A DNA stretch of 64,000 nt from Lachnospiraceae bacterium C1.1 (GCA_030434875.1 JAUISW010000001.1:1003501-1067500), one strand, 5' to 3'. Shown: positions 1 to 9,337, counted from the stretch's first letter. Numbers and translations are program-made. The notes: generated by a model not told the origin, from the sequence alone.

Positions 1-212
1 TGACACCTACCGATACAGGTAAACAGACAGTTATTGAAGCTGAGATTCCTGAGTCGACAATTTTCGGCTATAGTACAGATCTCAGATCTATGACAGGCGG
101 AATGGGTGATTTCTCATTTGAATTTAACCGTTATGAACAGGCACCGGGTGATGTTCAGGCGCAGGAAATTGAAGCACGAAAGGATAAATTAGTTGATTCA
201 GCCGAAGATTGA
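1..212 (+). CDS. elongation factor G-like protein, C-terminal fragment
   Basis: Only the last 69 or so codons are inside the window; the reading frame begins at base 3 and stops at 210-212. The fragment carries the typical EF-G domain V ending, with the strand-loop YSTDLRSMTGGMGDFSFEF followed by RYEQAP and a short charged tail. This domain belongs to the translational GTPase that moves tRNA and mRNA through the ribosome. Whether this is the housekeeping EF-G or a paralogue cannot be decided from the tail. The next gene starts inside its 3' end, which suggests cotranscription. Confidence 0.8.
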   Translation, partial: TPTDTGKQTVIEAEIPESTIFGYSTDLRSMTGGMGDFSFEFNRYEQAPGDVQAQEIEARKDKLVDSAED

Positions 213-1731
213 TGAAGGAGTTATTCAGTCAGAAATAACTGAGGAACTTTCTGCTGATGAAAAAATCAGCATCAATTTTATGGAACTGGTTGAATATGCA
301 GCCGTGATGTTAAGCGGCTGCATATTCATTTATTTTGCATCCAGCTGGACAAGCCCAAGATATCCGTATGCATACGGGTATGATTCTGCGTGGTATTCCA
401 TGATGGGAAGAGCTGTTGCGCAGGGGCTGGTTCCTTATAAGGATTACTTTGACCTGAAGGGTCCGACGCTCTTTTTCTACGAAGCAATAGGACAGATTTT
501 GATTAGGGGCAGAAATGGGATTTTCCTCATACAATGCATTTCTATTGCCGCTGCTGTATTTTTTATCTACAAAATCATGAGGCTTTACAATAACAGGATC
601 TGGAGCTTCATATCCTTAATGCTTTTTTACGGAGCATACACATCACTTCTCTGGGGTGGAAACACCGTAGAGGAGCTTTTTCTGCCTTTAAATATGGCAT
701 CTTTATATTTATCCCTTAAATTCTTAAAAAATAAAGATTATAATGAATTAAACAGCAGCTCCTTTATCATCGGGCTTAGTTTTTTTATAATCTTCTGGGG
801 TAAAATGACGGTAACTGCACCTATTATTGCGTCTGTTATTACGGTTTTTGTTGTTTTGGTAAAAAATTCGGAATGGGATAAAATAATACGATGCATAAAA
901 TTCTTTCTCTTTGGTGGTTTTTTTGTATCAGCTCCGATATTTGCGTATTTTGCCATGCGCGGTGCTGTTAATGACATGGTAAAGTGCGTATTTATGCTTG
1001 GTTTCAAGAGAGGAACCGATTATTACGAAGGCTTTTCCCTTGAATGGGAAAAGATGCTGATCATATGTCCTCTGTGTCTTATTTTTGGCATATTTTTATG
1101 GACGAAGAAGAAAACTGATTTTTATAAAAAACTATTGATGATAGTTATGCCGATAGTAACATATCTGCTTCTTCATCTTGGAACGCCCTTTGATTATTAT
1201 TTCATCATTGAGCTACCGCTTTTTATCTGCTTTATGACATTTTTGCCGGAAACAACGACGAAGCTCAGGAAAAAGAAGATTTATATTATCAGGGCACTTG
1301 TATCTGCAGCTGTATTTATCACAATTCTTATTTTTTATCTGCCGCCTGCAGCCGAGAAATACGAAGAGAACAGCTTTATATATGATAATCTTGATGGCAT
1401 CACAAAGGTTGAAGCAATCAATGCGATAAATGACCAGATTCCTGAAAATGAAAGAAATGATGTATTTAATTTAGAATCTGGTATGATATATTATGAAGTT
1501 TTAAAGAAATTTCCAATGAATAAATATGCGGTCAACTGTCCATATTTTCTGCATTTATATCCTGAAATAAAGACAGAGATCCTTGAAAGACTGAGAAAAG
1601 AAAAACCGCAATGGGTAATTTCAGAGGATATGAACGCTTTTGATGACGAAGATATTAGAGAATATGTTTTTAAGAATTATATGCTTGTTGACAAGAACGA
1701 AGCAGAGGAGCTTTACTGGAGAGTAAAATAA
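193..1731 (+). CDS. GT-C type membrane glycosyltransferase (family 39-like)
   Basis: 512-residue polytopic membrane protein. After a short polar N-terminus and a first membrane segment (about residues 34-52) comes a DSAWYSMMGRAVAQG stretch followed by VPYKDYFDLKGP. This is the first extracytoplasmic loop typical of bacterial GT39/ArnT-like enzymes, where acidic residues coordinate the polyprenyl-phosphate sugar donor. About nine more hydrophobic segments follow, then a soluble C-terminal part (about 400-512). It probably transfers a sugar from a lipid carrier to a surface polymer; the substrate is unknown. The TTG start at 193 is preceded by AAAGGA at a spacing of 8 and overlaps the upstream gene by 20 bases. 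The first ATG in frame is at 280 and has no good ribosome binding site, so the TTG is preferred. Confidence 0.7.
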   Translation: MIQPKIDEGVIQSEITEELSADEKISINFMELVEYAAVMLSGCIFIYFASSWTSPRYPYAYGYDSAWYSMMGRAVAQGLVPYKDYFDLKGPTLFFYEAIGQILIRGRNGIFLIQCISIAAAVFFIYKIMRLYNNRIWSFISLMLFYGAYTSLLWGGNTVEELFLPLNMASLYLSLKFLKNKDYNELNSSSFIIGLSFFIIFWGKMTVTAPIIASVITVFVVLVKNSEWDKIIRCIKFFLFGGFFVSAPIFAYFAMRGAVNDMVKCVFMLGFKRGTDYYEGFSLEWEKMLIICPLCLIFGIFLWTKKKTDFYKKLLMIVMPIVTYLLLHLGTPFDYYFIIELPLFICFMTFLPETTTKLRKKKIYIIRALVSAAVFITILIFYLPPAAEKYEENSFIYDNLDGITKVEAINAINDQIPENERNDVFNLESGMIYYEVLKKFPMNKYAVNCPYFLHLYPEIKTEILERLRKEKPQWVISEDMNAFDDEDIREYVFKNYMLVDKNEAEELYWRVK

Positions 1732-1748
1732 AAAGAGAGGAATTGATT

Positions 1749-2411
1749 ATGAAAAAACCCGAAATTACAAAAGAATGCGCAAAACATGTTTTTGAGTCGA
1801 AGTTTATGAATGTATTTGATCTTCAGTATGAAGAAGGAAAACATTATTTTGATGCAACAAGACGGGATTTTGACAGACTTGTTGCAGTAAAATCAGACGA
1901 GGATTTCAAGAAAATGATTCCCGATGCCGTGAGTTGTTTTGTTATCATAGAACGAGATGGAGAAGAGCCAAGACTTCTTCTAGCAAAAGAATTCAGATAT
2001 CCTACGGGACATTTCATTTTGGGTGTTCCGGCCGGGCTTATTGACAGAACTGATGAAGAAAATGACGCAGAAACAGCAATCTTAAATGCTGCTAAAAGAG
2101 AGATACAGGAAGAGACAGGAATCAAGATCGGAGAGAAAGATATTGTAAAAGTTGTAAATCCGCTCGTATTTAGTTCTCCGGGGATGACGGATGAAAGCAA
2201 TGCACTTGTACTTGTTGTGCTGCATCCTGATGGAAAACTTAATCTTACACAGGATGGTGCTGAAGGACAGGAATGCTTTAACGGCTTTTCAATTTTAGAT
2301 AAGGCAAAAGCGCTTGAGCTTATAAAGAAAGGCCGTGATGACCAGGGAGTATTTTATTCGGTATACACCTGGATGGCATTGGTTTATTTTGCAATGGATA
2401 TGTGGAAGTGA
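1749..2411 (+). CDS. Nudix hydrolase, ADP-ribose pyrophosphatase-like
   Basis: 220 residues. A Nudix box spans about residues 96-126, with the core REIQEETGI at 117-125 providing the metal-binding glutamates. The loop after its first glycine is a few residues longer than the canonical spacing. Before it, KEFRYPTG and GVPAGLID resemble the quadruplex and PAG segments of ADP-ribose pyrophosphatases. It probably hydrolyses an NDP-sugar or ADP-ribose to a phosphosugar and AMP in the cytoplasm. ATG 1749 is chosen over TTG 1743 because AGAGAGG lies 8 bases upstream of it. It lies 17 bases after the membrane glycosyltransferase and nearly touches tcdA, so the three are probably one transcript. Confidence 0.8.
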   Translation: MKKPEITKECAKHVFESKFMNVFDLQYEEGKHYFDATRRDFDRLVAVKSDEDFKKMIPDAVSCFVIIERDGEEPRLLLAKEFRYPTGHFILGVPAGLIDRTDEENDAETAILNAAKREIQEETGIKIGEKDIVKVVNPLVFSSPGMTDESNALVLVVLHPDGKLNLTQDGAEGQECFNGFSILDKAKALELIKKGRDDQGVFYSVYTWMALVYFAMDMWK

Positions 2412-2416
2412 GTAGT

Positions 2417-3133
2417 ATGTTAGAAGAATTTTCAAGAACTGCTTTACTTTTGGGCGATGATGCTCTAAATAAATTAGCAGAAAAAAGAGTTGCGGTATTT
2501 GGGATAGGCGGAGTTGGCGGATATGTCTGCGAAGCATTGGTGAGAAGTGGAATTGGAAGCTTTGATCTGATCGACAAAGATACTGTAAGTACGTCAAATA
2601 TAAACAGACAGATCATAGCACTGCATAGTACAGTTGGCAGATTTAAGGCAGAAGTAATGAAAGAAAGAATGCTTGATATTAATCCAAATGTCAGGGTTAT
2701 TATTCATAATTGCTTTTTCCTGCCTGAAAATGCAGATGATTTCAATTTTAATGATTATGATTATGTTGTAGATGCAGTAGATACTGTTACTGCAAAGTTG
2801 GAAATAATAACAAGGGCAAAAAAAGCCGGCGTGCCTGTTATAAGTGCCATGGGTGCCGGAAATAAACTAAATCCTGAAGGATTTAAGGTTGCAGATATTT
2901 ATGACACAAAGGTCTGTCCTTTGGCAAAAGTAATGCGAAGAGAGCTGAAAAAGAGAAATATAGACAGTCTTAAGGTCGTATATTCAGAGGAAGAGCCATT
3001 AAAGGTATTTGTTAATGACGATGATCCGGATGAAAATAAGCCACGTAAGGCTACACCCGGGAGTATTGCTTTTGTGCCGGCCGTTTCAGGTCTTGTTATG
3101 GCTTCAGCCATAATAAAGGATCTGGTAAAATAA
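2417..3133 (+). CDS. tcdA: tRNA threonylcarbamoyladenosine dehydratase (TcdA/YgdL)
   Basis: 238-residue E1-like (ThiF/MoeB superfamily) protein. It has a nucleotide-binding GIGGVGG at residues 29-35, an acidic IDKD after the second strand, and the SNINRQI segment typical of TcdA rather than MoeB or ThiF. TcdA uses ATP to convert N6-threonylcarbamoyladenosine at position 37 of ANN-decoding tRNAs into the cyclic hydantoin form. ATG 2417 is preferred to GTG 2402 because GGAAG lies 8 bases before it and the longer form would overlap the Nudix gene. It ends shortly before the aldo/keto reductase. Confidence 0.85.
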   Translation: MLEEFSRTALLLGDDALNKLAEKRVAVFGIGGVGGYVCEALVRSGIGSFDLIDKDTVSTSNINRQIIALHSTVGRFKAEVMKERMLDINPNVRVIIHNCFFLPENADDFNFNDYDYVVDAVDTVTAKLEIITRAKKAGVPVISAMGAGNKLNPEGFKVADIYDTKVCPLAKVMRRELKKRNIDSLKVVYSEEEPLKVFVNDDDPDENKPRKATPGSIAFVPAVSGLVMASAIIKDLVK

Positions 3134-3171
3134 GCAAGGGAAATGGTAGATTTAACTAAGGGAGGATACAG

Positions 3172-4179
3172 ATGTATTTGGCAGATGAAAAAAGGTATGA
3201 CAAAATGGAGTATAGAAGATGCGGAAAAAGCGGATTAAAGCTTCCTGCATTTTCACTTGGATTATGGCATAATTTCGGCGATACCGCAGATTATGAAAAT
3301 ATGGTCAGATTATGCAGATCTGCATTTGATAACGGAATCACACATTTTGACCTTGCTAACAATTATGGTCCCGAATATGGATCAGCTGAGAAAAATTTCA
3401 AAAGAATCTTTGCGGAAAATTTCAAACCTTATCGTGATGAACTTATAATAAGCACAAAGGCCGGCTATGATATGTGGCCGGGACCTTATGGCAACTGGGG
3501 AAGCCGTAAATATTTACTTGCGAGCCTTGACCAGAGCCTTGAGCGCATGGGACTTGACTATGTTGATATTTTCTATCACCACAGGATGGATCCGGAAACA
3601 CCGCTTGAAGAAACAATGGGTGCTTTAGAGCAGGCTGTAAGGAGCGGAAAGGCTTTATATGCCGGACTTTCAAATTATGATGGCGAGACTTTAAGAAAAG
3701 CAACAGCAATTCTGACAGAAATGAGGGTACCATTTATAATTAATCAGAATCGATTCTCGATCTTTGACAGAACAGTTGAAAAGAATGGTCTTTTAGAAAC
3801 TGCAAAAGAACTTGGAAAAGGCATAATATGCTTCAGTCCTTTGGCTCAGGGTCTGCTTACAAATAAATATCTGCATGGAATTCCTGAGGACAGCAGGATC
3901 AGCAAGGATGGAAGATATTTGAAAAAGTCTGCCTTATCCGAGGAAAGACTTGCTCAGATAAAAGAGCTTAACGATATGGCAGAGGCGCGTTCACAGTCTC
4001 TTGCCCAGATGGCACTGGCGTGGATACTAAATCATGAGGGTATTACCAGTGTTCTTATAGGAGCATCAAAGACAGAACAGATAATAGACAATCTTAATTC
4101 TGTAAATAATGCAAAATTCAGCGATGATGAGCTTAAAAAGATTGATGAGATTGCCGCCAGAGTTAAATATGGATGGTAA
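3172..4179 (+). CDS. aldo/keto reductase, YghZ-like (glyceraldehyde 3-phosphate reductase type)
   Basis: 335-residue NADPH-dependent (beta/alpha)8-barrel oxidoreductase. The catalytic tetrad is visible as D60 and Y65 in FDLANNYGPEYGSAE, K96 in ISTKAG and His136/137 in FYHHRMD. The pattern GPYGNWGSRKYL and the length match the YghZ subgroup, which reduces L-glyceraldehyde 3-phosphate and methylglyoxal. The NADPH-binding end is ASKTEQIIDNL near residue 300. GGGAGG lies 6 bases upstream of the ATG. It is likely the last gene of the run starting at 193; the substrate is inferred from family resemblance only. Confidence 0.85.
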   Translation: MYLADEKRYDKMEYRRCGKSGLKLPAFSLGLWHNFGDTADYENMVRLCRSAFDNGITHFDLANNYGPEYGSAEKNFKRIFAENFKPYRDELIISTKAGYDMWPGPYGNWGSRKYLLASLDQSLERMGLDYVDIFYHHRMDPETPLEETMGALEQAVRSGKALYAGLSNYDGETLRKATAILTEMRVPFIINQNRFSIFDRTVEKNGLLETAKELGKGIICFSPLAQGLLTNKYLHGIPEDSRISKDGRYLKKSALSEERLAQIKELNDMAEARSQSLAQMALAWILNHEGITSVLIGASKTEQIIDNLNSVNNAKFSDDELKKIDEIAARVKYGW

Positions 4180-4232
4180 AAAATCATATAAGCCAAAGTA
4201 AATTTTTGTTGATTATTTTTGATTATTTTTTA

Positions 4233-4261
4233 TTGAATTAATCAGTCATATAAGTTATTAT
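4233..4261 (+). promoter_or_regulatory. sigma-A type promoter of the antiporter riboswitch leader
   Basis: TTGAAT (4233-4238), a 17-base spacer and TATTAT (4256-4261). It lies just before the riboswitch aptamer, so the transcript would start at about 4268. Confidence 0.6.
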
Positions 4262-4267
4262 GATAGA

Positions 4268-4357
4268 GGTTTAGGGAGTAGCTAGCATACTTGAGTGTGT
4301 TACATATTTCGTCAGTACGGGAAAATTCCCCGGAATATGTTGTAAATAGCGAGACTT
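4268..4357 (+). promoter_or_regulatory. yybP-ykoY family (manganese) riboswitch aptamer
   Basis: The landmarks of the yybP-ykoY aptamer occur in order: GGGAGTAGC at 4274-4282, a variable stem, CGTCA at 4310-4314 closing a helix (ACATATT with AATATGT), a GGGAAAATTCCC hairpin, CCGG at 4330-4333, and AGCGAGAC at 4348-4355. The two loops, CGTCA and AGCGAGAC, are the Mn2+/Mg2+-binding elements in characterised members. The P1 closing helix is not obvious. A terminator starts in the 3' end of the aptamer, so ligand binding probably prevents termination and turns the antiporter gene on. Confidence 0.8.
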
Positions 4358-4396
4358 TACTGCAGTTATTTTCTGTGGTGAAGTCTCGTTTTTTTA
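4350..4396 (+). terminator. riboswitch-controlled intrinsic terminator
   Basis: CGAGACTT (4350-4357) pairs with AAGTCTCG (4381-4388) and is followed by seven Ts. The 5' arm overlaps the conserved AGCGAGAC of the aptamer, so aptamer and terminator exclude each other. Confidence 0.8.
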
Positions 4397-4410
4397 TTAA
4401 GGAGGACAGA

Positions 4411-5388
4411 ATGATCTTACTGTATTTTTTGTTGCTTGTCGTTGGCTTTTTTGCTCTGATTAAAGGCGCGGACTGGTTCGTGGATGGCAGTGCCGGAATT
4501 GCCAGGATTTTCAGGATTCCGGGCGTTATAATAGGACTTACGATAGTTGCTTTAGGAACCAGTGCTCCGGAGCTTGCCGTCAGTACTTCGGCTGCATTAA
4601 TGGGTTCAAATGAAATAGCTCTCAGTAATGTTGTTGGGTCGAATATTTTTAATCTCTTATCAGTATTGGGTGTGTGTGCGGTAATCCATCCCGTTCCTGT
4701 AGATAAAGCAATATTAAAAAGAGATTTCCCAATATCGATACTGGCAACGGTATTTATACTGATAGCATCCTGCTTCAGCACGATTTATACAGGTCTTTTT
4801 AAGACAGCAGGGATGAATGAAATAGTTGGAAATGTCAGCAGGGTTATCGGAATCACTCTTTTAATATTTTTTGTATTCTACATTGCATCTCTCGTTATAA
4901 ATGCAAGAAAAAATAAAACTGAAGATGAAGAAGAGACAAAGGTGTCAGTTGGAAAAAGCATACTCCTTATTCTGGTTGGAATCGCTCTGATAGTTGTCGG
5001 CGGACAGGCTGTAGTTACAAGTGCAAAGGCAATAGCAAGAATTTTTGGTATGTCTGAGACGCTTATCGGTCTCACTATAGTTGCAGTTGGAACATCCCTT
5101 CCGGAGCTTGTTACATCAATCGTAGCAGCAAGAAAAGGTGAAACAGGACTTGCCGTTGGTAATGCTGTAGGTTCTAATATTTTCAACCTTTTATTCATAC
5201 TCGGAGTTTCAACTTCGATCCATGCAGTTTCTGTCAATATGGCATCTATGTGTGATCTTATCATACTTATTATCATTAGTGTGATCACATATATTTTTGC
5301 ATTTACAAAGAAAGAGATAAGCCGCGTTGAAGGAATTACAATGCTGCTTATTTACGTAGCTGACGTGGTATTTGCAATTTACAGATAA
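4411..5388 (+). CDS. calcium/sodium antiporter family (CaCA) cation exchanger
   Basis: 325-residue membrane exchanger made of two inverted halves. The alpha repeats are ALGTSAPELAVS then NVVGSNIFNL in the first half and AVGTSLPELVTS then NAVGSNIFNL in the second; their acidic and polar residues form the cation site. About ten membrane segments are expected, with a polar cytoplasmic loop (KNKTEDEEETK) in the middle. The protein would export a divalent cation in exchange for Na+ or H+. ATG 4411 has AAGGAGG 6-7 bases upstream. The same frame is open back to 4291, but that part is the riboswitch. Control by an Mn2+ riboswitch suggests that manganese, not only calcium, is exported; this is an inference. 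Confidence 0.85.
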   Translation: MILLYFLLLVVGFFALIKGADWFVDGSAGIARIFRIPGVIIGLTIVALGTSAPELAVSTSAALMGSNEIALSNVVGSNIFNLLSVLGVCAVIHPVPVDKAILKRDFPISILATVFILIASCFSTIYTGLFKTAGMNEIVGNVSRVIGITLLIFFVFYIASLVINARKNKTEDEEETKVSVGKSILLILVGIALIVVGGQAVVTSAKAIARIFGMSETLIGLTIVAVGTSLPELVTSIVAARKGETGLAVGNAVGSNIFNLLFILGVSTSIHAVSVNMASMCDLIILIIISVITYIFAFTKKEISRVEGITMLLIYVADVVFAIYR

Positions 5389-5420
5389 GGAGAAATTATT
5401 TTATCTATAAAAAATAATAC

Positions 5421-5450
5421 TTGACAAAGCTCTGACTTATGGAATAAAAT
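5421..5450 (+). promoter_or_regulatory. promoter of the asnB-glnN transcript
   Basis: TTGACA (5421-5426), an 18-base spacer and TAAAAT (5445-5450). The predicted start is about 5457, upstream of the leader hairpins. Confidence 0.6.
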
Positions 5451-5459
5451 GACATAAAA

Positions 5460-5524
5460 ATTTACGACAGCAAAGGCGCTGTAAATGAACGTATATTTAC
5501 GTTTCGTTTACAGCGCCTTTTTTG
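5460..5524 (+). promoter_or_regulatory. leader attenuator: terminator with competing hexaloop hairpin
   Basis: A strong terminator (left arm from 5472, right arm to 5520, then Ts to 5523) stands between the promoter and asnB, pairing AAAGGCGCTGTAAA with TTTACAGCGCCTTT. An alternative hairpin, ACAGC-AAAGGC-GCTGT at 5467-5482, would use part of the left arm and block the terminator. Its six-base loop has A at position 1 and G at position 4, as in RNA targets of ANTAR antiterminators, and an ANTAR gene lies at the end of this cluster. A second such hairpin, expected for ANTAR targets, was not found. Confidence 0.55.
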
Positions 5525-5546
5525 CGTATTCAAGGAGGATTTTAAT

Positions 5547-7130
5547 ATGTGTTCCATTATGGCTGTACCACAATCAGGGATTTCTGAGAAAGAGCTCAGA
5601 GCTGCCCTGGATAAAACAATTTCCCGCGGACCTGACATGGAGAGGATTGTGAATGCCGGTAATTATAATTTATGCTTTCAGCGTCTCTCGATCATGGGTC
5701 TTAATGAAAATGGTATGCAGCCTTTTAATTTGAATGGAAATTATGTCATTTGCAACGGTGAGGTATATGGTTTCAGAAAAGAAAAAGAAGAACTGATAAA
5801 GGCAGGATACAGTTTCAAGAGTGAATCAGACTGTGAGATCCTGCTTCCGATGTATGAAAAGTATGGATTGGAAATGTTCGGAAAGCTTGATGCAGAGTAT
5901 GCACTTGTCATCTATGATGCAAAGAAAGGTTCCGTCATAGCTGCCAGAGATCCGATAGGGATCAGACCTCTTTTTTACGGATATTCTAAAGAAAATGAAA
6001 TTATCTTTGCTTCAGAGGCAAAGAACCTTGTTGGATTAACAGATGAAATAAAGGCATTTCCACCCGGACATTATTATATAGATGGTAAGTTCATCTGCTA
6101 CAGAGATCTGGCAGCAAGACAGGAATATTCAAAAGAAGATCTCGAAACAGTATGTGCAAAGATAAAAGAAAAGCTTATCGCAGGAGTTGAAAAAAGACTC
6201 GATGCTGATGCACCGCTTGGTTTCCTTCTTTCGGGAGGACTCGACAGCTCACTGGTATGTGCGATATCACAGAAGCTTTTAGGAAAGCCGATAAGAACTT
6301 TCGCAATAGGAATGAACGAAGATGCGATCGACCTTAAATATGCTAAAGAAGCTGCTGACTATATCGGATGCGATCATATGGAAGTGATCATTGATAAAGA
6401 TACTGTCATAGATTCACTTGAAGAGGTTATTGCAGAGCTGGGAACCTATGATATCACAACGATCAGAGCCAGCATGGGAATGTATCTTTGCTGCAAGGCG
6501 ATCAGAGAAAGAACCGATGTCAGAGTTTTGCTTACAGGTGAGATTTCAGACGAGATCTTCGGATATAAATATACAGATTTTGCTCCTGATGCAGAAAGCT
6601 TTCAGACTGAAGCTGAGAAAAGACTCAGAGAACTTTATATGTATGATGTATTAAGAGCAGACAGATGCATATCAACACATTCGATGGAAGCAAGGGTTCC
6701 TTTCGGAGATCTGGATTTTGTATCTTATGTAATGAGCATTGATCCAGAAATGAAGATGAATAAATACGGAAAAGGTAAATATCTTTTAAGACATGCCTTT
6801 GAAGGAGATGATTATCTTCCTCACGATCTTCTTTTCAGAGAGAAAGCTGCTTTCTCTGATGCGGTTGGCCATTCAATGGTTGACTATATTAAAGAATATG
6901 CTGAATCAAAATACAGTGACAGTGAATTTGAAGAAAAGAAAACTAAATACGATTATGCGAGACCTTTTACTAAGGAATCTCTTTTATACAGAGAAATATT
7001 CGAGAAATACTACTCCGGCCAGGCAGAAATGGTAGTTGATTTCTGGATGCCGAATAAGGCATGGGATGGCTGTGATGTTAACGATCCGTCAGCTAGAGTT
7101 TTATCAAATTATGGTGAAAGTGGAAAATAA
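5547..7130 (+). CDS. asnB: asparagine synthetase B, glutamine-hydrolysing
   Basis: 527 residues. The N-terminal class II amidotransferase domain starts MCSI, so Cys2 becomes the N-terminal nucleophile; RLSIMG and the NGEVYGF strand-loop belong to the same domain. The C-terminal synthetase domain has the PP-loop SGGLDSS at about 229-235, which binds ATP for activation of aspartate. It makes asparagine from aspartate with glutamine as ammonia donor. Length is close to E. coli AsnB (about 554). AAGGAGG lies 8 bases upstream of ATG 5547. glnN follows after 21 bases, so the two are an operon, with expression probably set by the leader attenuator. Confidence 0.92.
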   Translation: MCSIMAVPQSGISEKELRAALDKTISRGPDMERIVNAGNYNLCFQRLSIMGLNENGMQPFNLNGNYVICNGEVYGFRKEKEELIKAGYSFKSESDCEILLPMYEKYGLEMFGKLDAEYALVIYDAKKGSVIAARDPIGIRPLFYGYSKENEIIFASEAKNLVGLTDEIKAFPPGHYYIDGKFICYRDLAARQEYSKEDLETVCAKIKEKLIAGVEKRLDADAPLGFLLSGGLDSSLVCAISQKLLGKPIRTFAIGMNEDAIDLKYAKEAADYIGCDHMEVIIDKDTVIDSLEEVIAELGTYDITTIRASMGMYLCCKAIRERTDVRVLLTGEISDEIFGYKYTDFAPDAESFQTEAEKRLRELYMYDVLRADRCISTHSMEARVPFGDLDFVSYVMSIDPEMKMNKYGKGKYLLRHAFEGDDYLPHDLLFREKAAFSDAVGHSMVDYIKEYAESKYSDSEFEEKKTKYDYARPFTKESLLYREIFEKYYSGQAEMVVDFWMPNKAWDGCDVNDPSARVLSNYGESGK

Positions 7131-7151
7131 TTTTAAGGAGGAAATTACAAA

Positions 7152-9245
7152 ATGACTAGTGTTCCTGAAATCTTCGGCTCCAAAGTTTTTAACGATGAGG
7201 TTATGAAGAAAAAGCTCCCTAAGGATATTTATAAGGCGCTTATGAAAACTATAGAGGATGGACTTCACCTGCAGCTCGATCTTGCTAATGTGGTTGCAGA
7301 AGCAATGAAGGACTGGGCAACAGAGAATGGAGCTACTCACTTTACTCACTGGTTCCAGCCTATGACAGGAGTTACTGCTGAAAAGCATGACAGCTTCATC
7401 AGCCCAGAGGCAGGCGGCAGAGTGATCATGGAGTTTTCCGGTAAGGAACTCGTAAAGGGTGAGCCTGATGCATCTTCTTTTCCCTCAGGTGGCTTGAGAG
7501 CAACTTTTGAGGCAAGAGGATATACAGCATGGGATCCTACTTCATATGCATTCATCAAGGATGACTGCCTCTGCATTCCTACAGCATTCTGTTCATACAG
7601 CGGAGAGGCACTTGACAAGAAGACACCTCTTTTAAGATCAATGCAGGCTCTTGATAAGGCTGCAATGAGAGTCTTAAAGCTTTTCGGAAATGAAGATGCT
7701 TCAAGAGTTATCACAACAGTTGGTCCTGAGCAGGAATACTTCCTTATCGATATGGAGGTTTATAAAAAGAGACCTGATCTTATCTATACAGGACGTACAC
7801 TTTTCGGTTCACGTCCGCCTAAGGGACAGGAACTTGATGATCATTATTTCGGAAAGATCAAGCCCCGTGTAAAAGAGTTTATGGCTGATCTTGATGAAGA
7901 ACTCTGGAAGCTCGGTATTTATGCAAAGACAGAGCACAATGAAGTTGCACCGGCACAGCATGAGCTTGCACCTGTTTTCTCAACAACAAATATTGCTACA
8001 GATCATAACCAGCTTACAATGGAGCTTATGAAAACTGTAGCACAGAGACATGGTATGGCCTGCCTCCTTCATGAGAAGCCATTTGCAGGAGTTAACGGTT
8101 CAGGTAAGCATAACAACTGGTCAATCTCAACAGATACAGGAATGAACCTTCTTGAGCCCGGTGATACACCTTCCAGAAACGCTCAGTTCCTTCTTTTCTT
8201 AACAGCAGTTATCAAGGCTGTAGATGATTATCAGGGACTTCTCCGTATGTCTGTTGCAACTGCAGGAAATGATCACAGACTTGGAGCTAACGAGGCACCG
8301 CCGGCAATCATGTCAGTATTCCTTGGTGAAGAGCTTGAGGCAGTACTCAGATCCATCGAGGATGGAACAGATTATCACGATAAAAAGAAGAAGCTTATGT
8401 CTATCGGTGCTACAGTTCTTCCTCATATTCCGAAGGATACAACCGACAGAAACAGAACATCACCTTTTGCGTTCACAGGAAATAAGTTCGAGTTCAGAAG
8501 CCTTGGTTCAAATGATTCTATCGCCGGCTGCAATATCGTACTTAACACTATCGTTGCTGAGACACTTAATGAATTTGCTGATAAGCTTGAAGACAGAGAT
8601 AACTTTGATGAAGTTCTTTCAGAACTTATCAAATCCGAGATCGCTGCACACAAGAGAATCCTCTTCAATGGCAACGGATACAGCGATGAGTGGGTTCAGG
8701 AAGCTGAAAAGAGAGGTCTCTTAAATCTTCGTTCAACTCCTGAAGCATTAAAGCAGTTCACCCTTCCGAAGAACATGGAAGTATTCATCAAAAATGGTGT
8801 TTATACAGAAAGTGAGATCCTTGCCCGCAAGGAGATACTCTTTGAGAACTACTACAAGACAATTAATATTGAAGCTCAGACCTTATCAATGATGGCAAGA
8901 AGAAATATCCTTGGTGCTGCTCTTAAATACGAGAAGCAGCTCGCTGATACGATCAATTCCAAGAAAGCAGCCTGCGCAACCGTAAAGTGTGCAGCTGAAG
9001 AGAAACATCTTGGAAGAGTTGCTGATCTTGTAGAGAGCTTACAGGAGAGACTTGAAGTTCTTGAAAAGGATATGGCTAAGGAAGAAAACATGACTGATGT
9101 TGAAGAGCTTGCATTCTATCATCGTGAAACTATCGAGAGTTCAATGCATAGTCTGAGAGAAGTTATAGATGAACTTGAGAGAATCGTTCCTCTTGATTTC
9201 TGGCCTTATCCTACATATGGACAGATGCTTTATTCAGTAAGATAA
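7152..9245 (+). CDS. glnN: glutamine synthetase type III
   Basis: 697 residues, the length class of GSIII rather than GSI (about 450). It starts with the GSIII-specific segment [18 protein letters not shown] and has a glutamate-rich metal site ([10 protein letters not shown]), the [11 protein letters not shown] strand and the nucleotide loop [10 protein letters not shown]. The C-terminal helical region (about 560-697) contains the GSIII-specific extension. It ligates ammonia to glutamate using ATP, forming cytoplasmic dodecamers in known members. AAGGAGG is 10 bases upstream. With asnB before it and gltBD after it, it forms the ammonium-assimilation core. GSIII is common in Bacteroides and rumen Lachnospiraceae. 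Confidence 0.95.
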   Translation: MTSVPEIFGSKVFNDEVMKKKLPKDIYKALMKTIEDGLHLQLDLANVVAEAMKDWATENGATHFTHWFQPMTGVTAEKHDSFISPEAGGRVIMEFSGKELVKGEPDASSFPSGGLRATFEARGYTAWDPTSYAFIKDDCLCIPTAFCSYSGEALDKKTPLLRSMQALDKAAMRVLKLFGNEDASRVITTVGPEQEYFLIDMEVYKKRPDLIYTGRTLFGSRPPKGQELDDHYFGKIKPRVKEFMADLDEELWKLGIYAKTEHNEVAPAQHELAPVFSTTNIATDHNQLTMELMKTVAQRHGMACLLHEKPFAGVNGSGKHNNWSISTDTGMNLLEPGDTPSRNAQFLLFLTAVIKAVDDYQGLLRMSVATAGNDHRLGANEAPPAIMSVFLGEELEAVLRSIEDGTDYHDKKKKLMSIGATVLPHIPKDTTDRNRTSPFAFTGNKFEFRSLGSNDSIAGCNIVLNTIVAETLNEFADKLEDRDNFDEVLSELIKSEIAAHKRILFNGNGYSDEWVQEAEKRGLLNLRSTPEALKQFTLPKNMEVFIKNGVYTESEILARKEILFENYYKTINIEAQTLSMMARRNILGAALKYEKQLADTINSKKAACATVKCAAEEKHLGRVADLVESLQERLEVLEKDMAKEENMTDVEELAFYHRETIESSMHSLREVIDELERIVPLDFWPYPTYGQMLYSVR

Positions 9246-9283
9246 ATCTTAGAATTTATTTTTGTTATTTGCTAAACGTTACC

Positions 9284-9320
9284 GCATTGAATCCACAGTA
9301 AATGAGGATTCCTGCAATTA
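9284..9320. repeat. copy of a dispersed small hairpin repeat
   Basis: GAATCC-ACAGTAAATGA-GGATTC followed by CTGCAATTA. It matches, with changes, the intergenic copies at 36424, 36569 and 50571, whose core is CCGCAGTAAATGCGG. Confidence 0.6.
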
Positions 9321-9337
9321 TTAATTTAGAACCTATA

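Noticed and set aside
4291..4410. N-terminal extension of the antiporter by 40 codons
   Set aside because: These codons are the riboswitch aptamer and terminator. ATG 4411 has a perfect ribosome binding site.
4242..4781. Long antisense frame over the riboswitch and antiporter gene
   Set aside because: It mirrors the coding and riboswitch sequence, has no ribosome binding site and shows no protein family.
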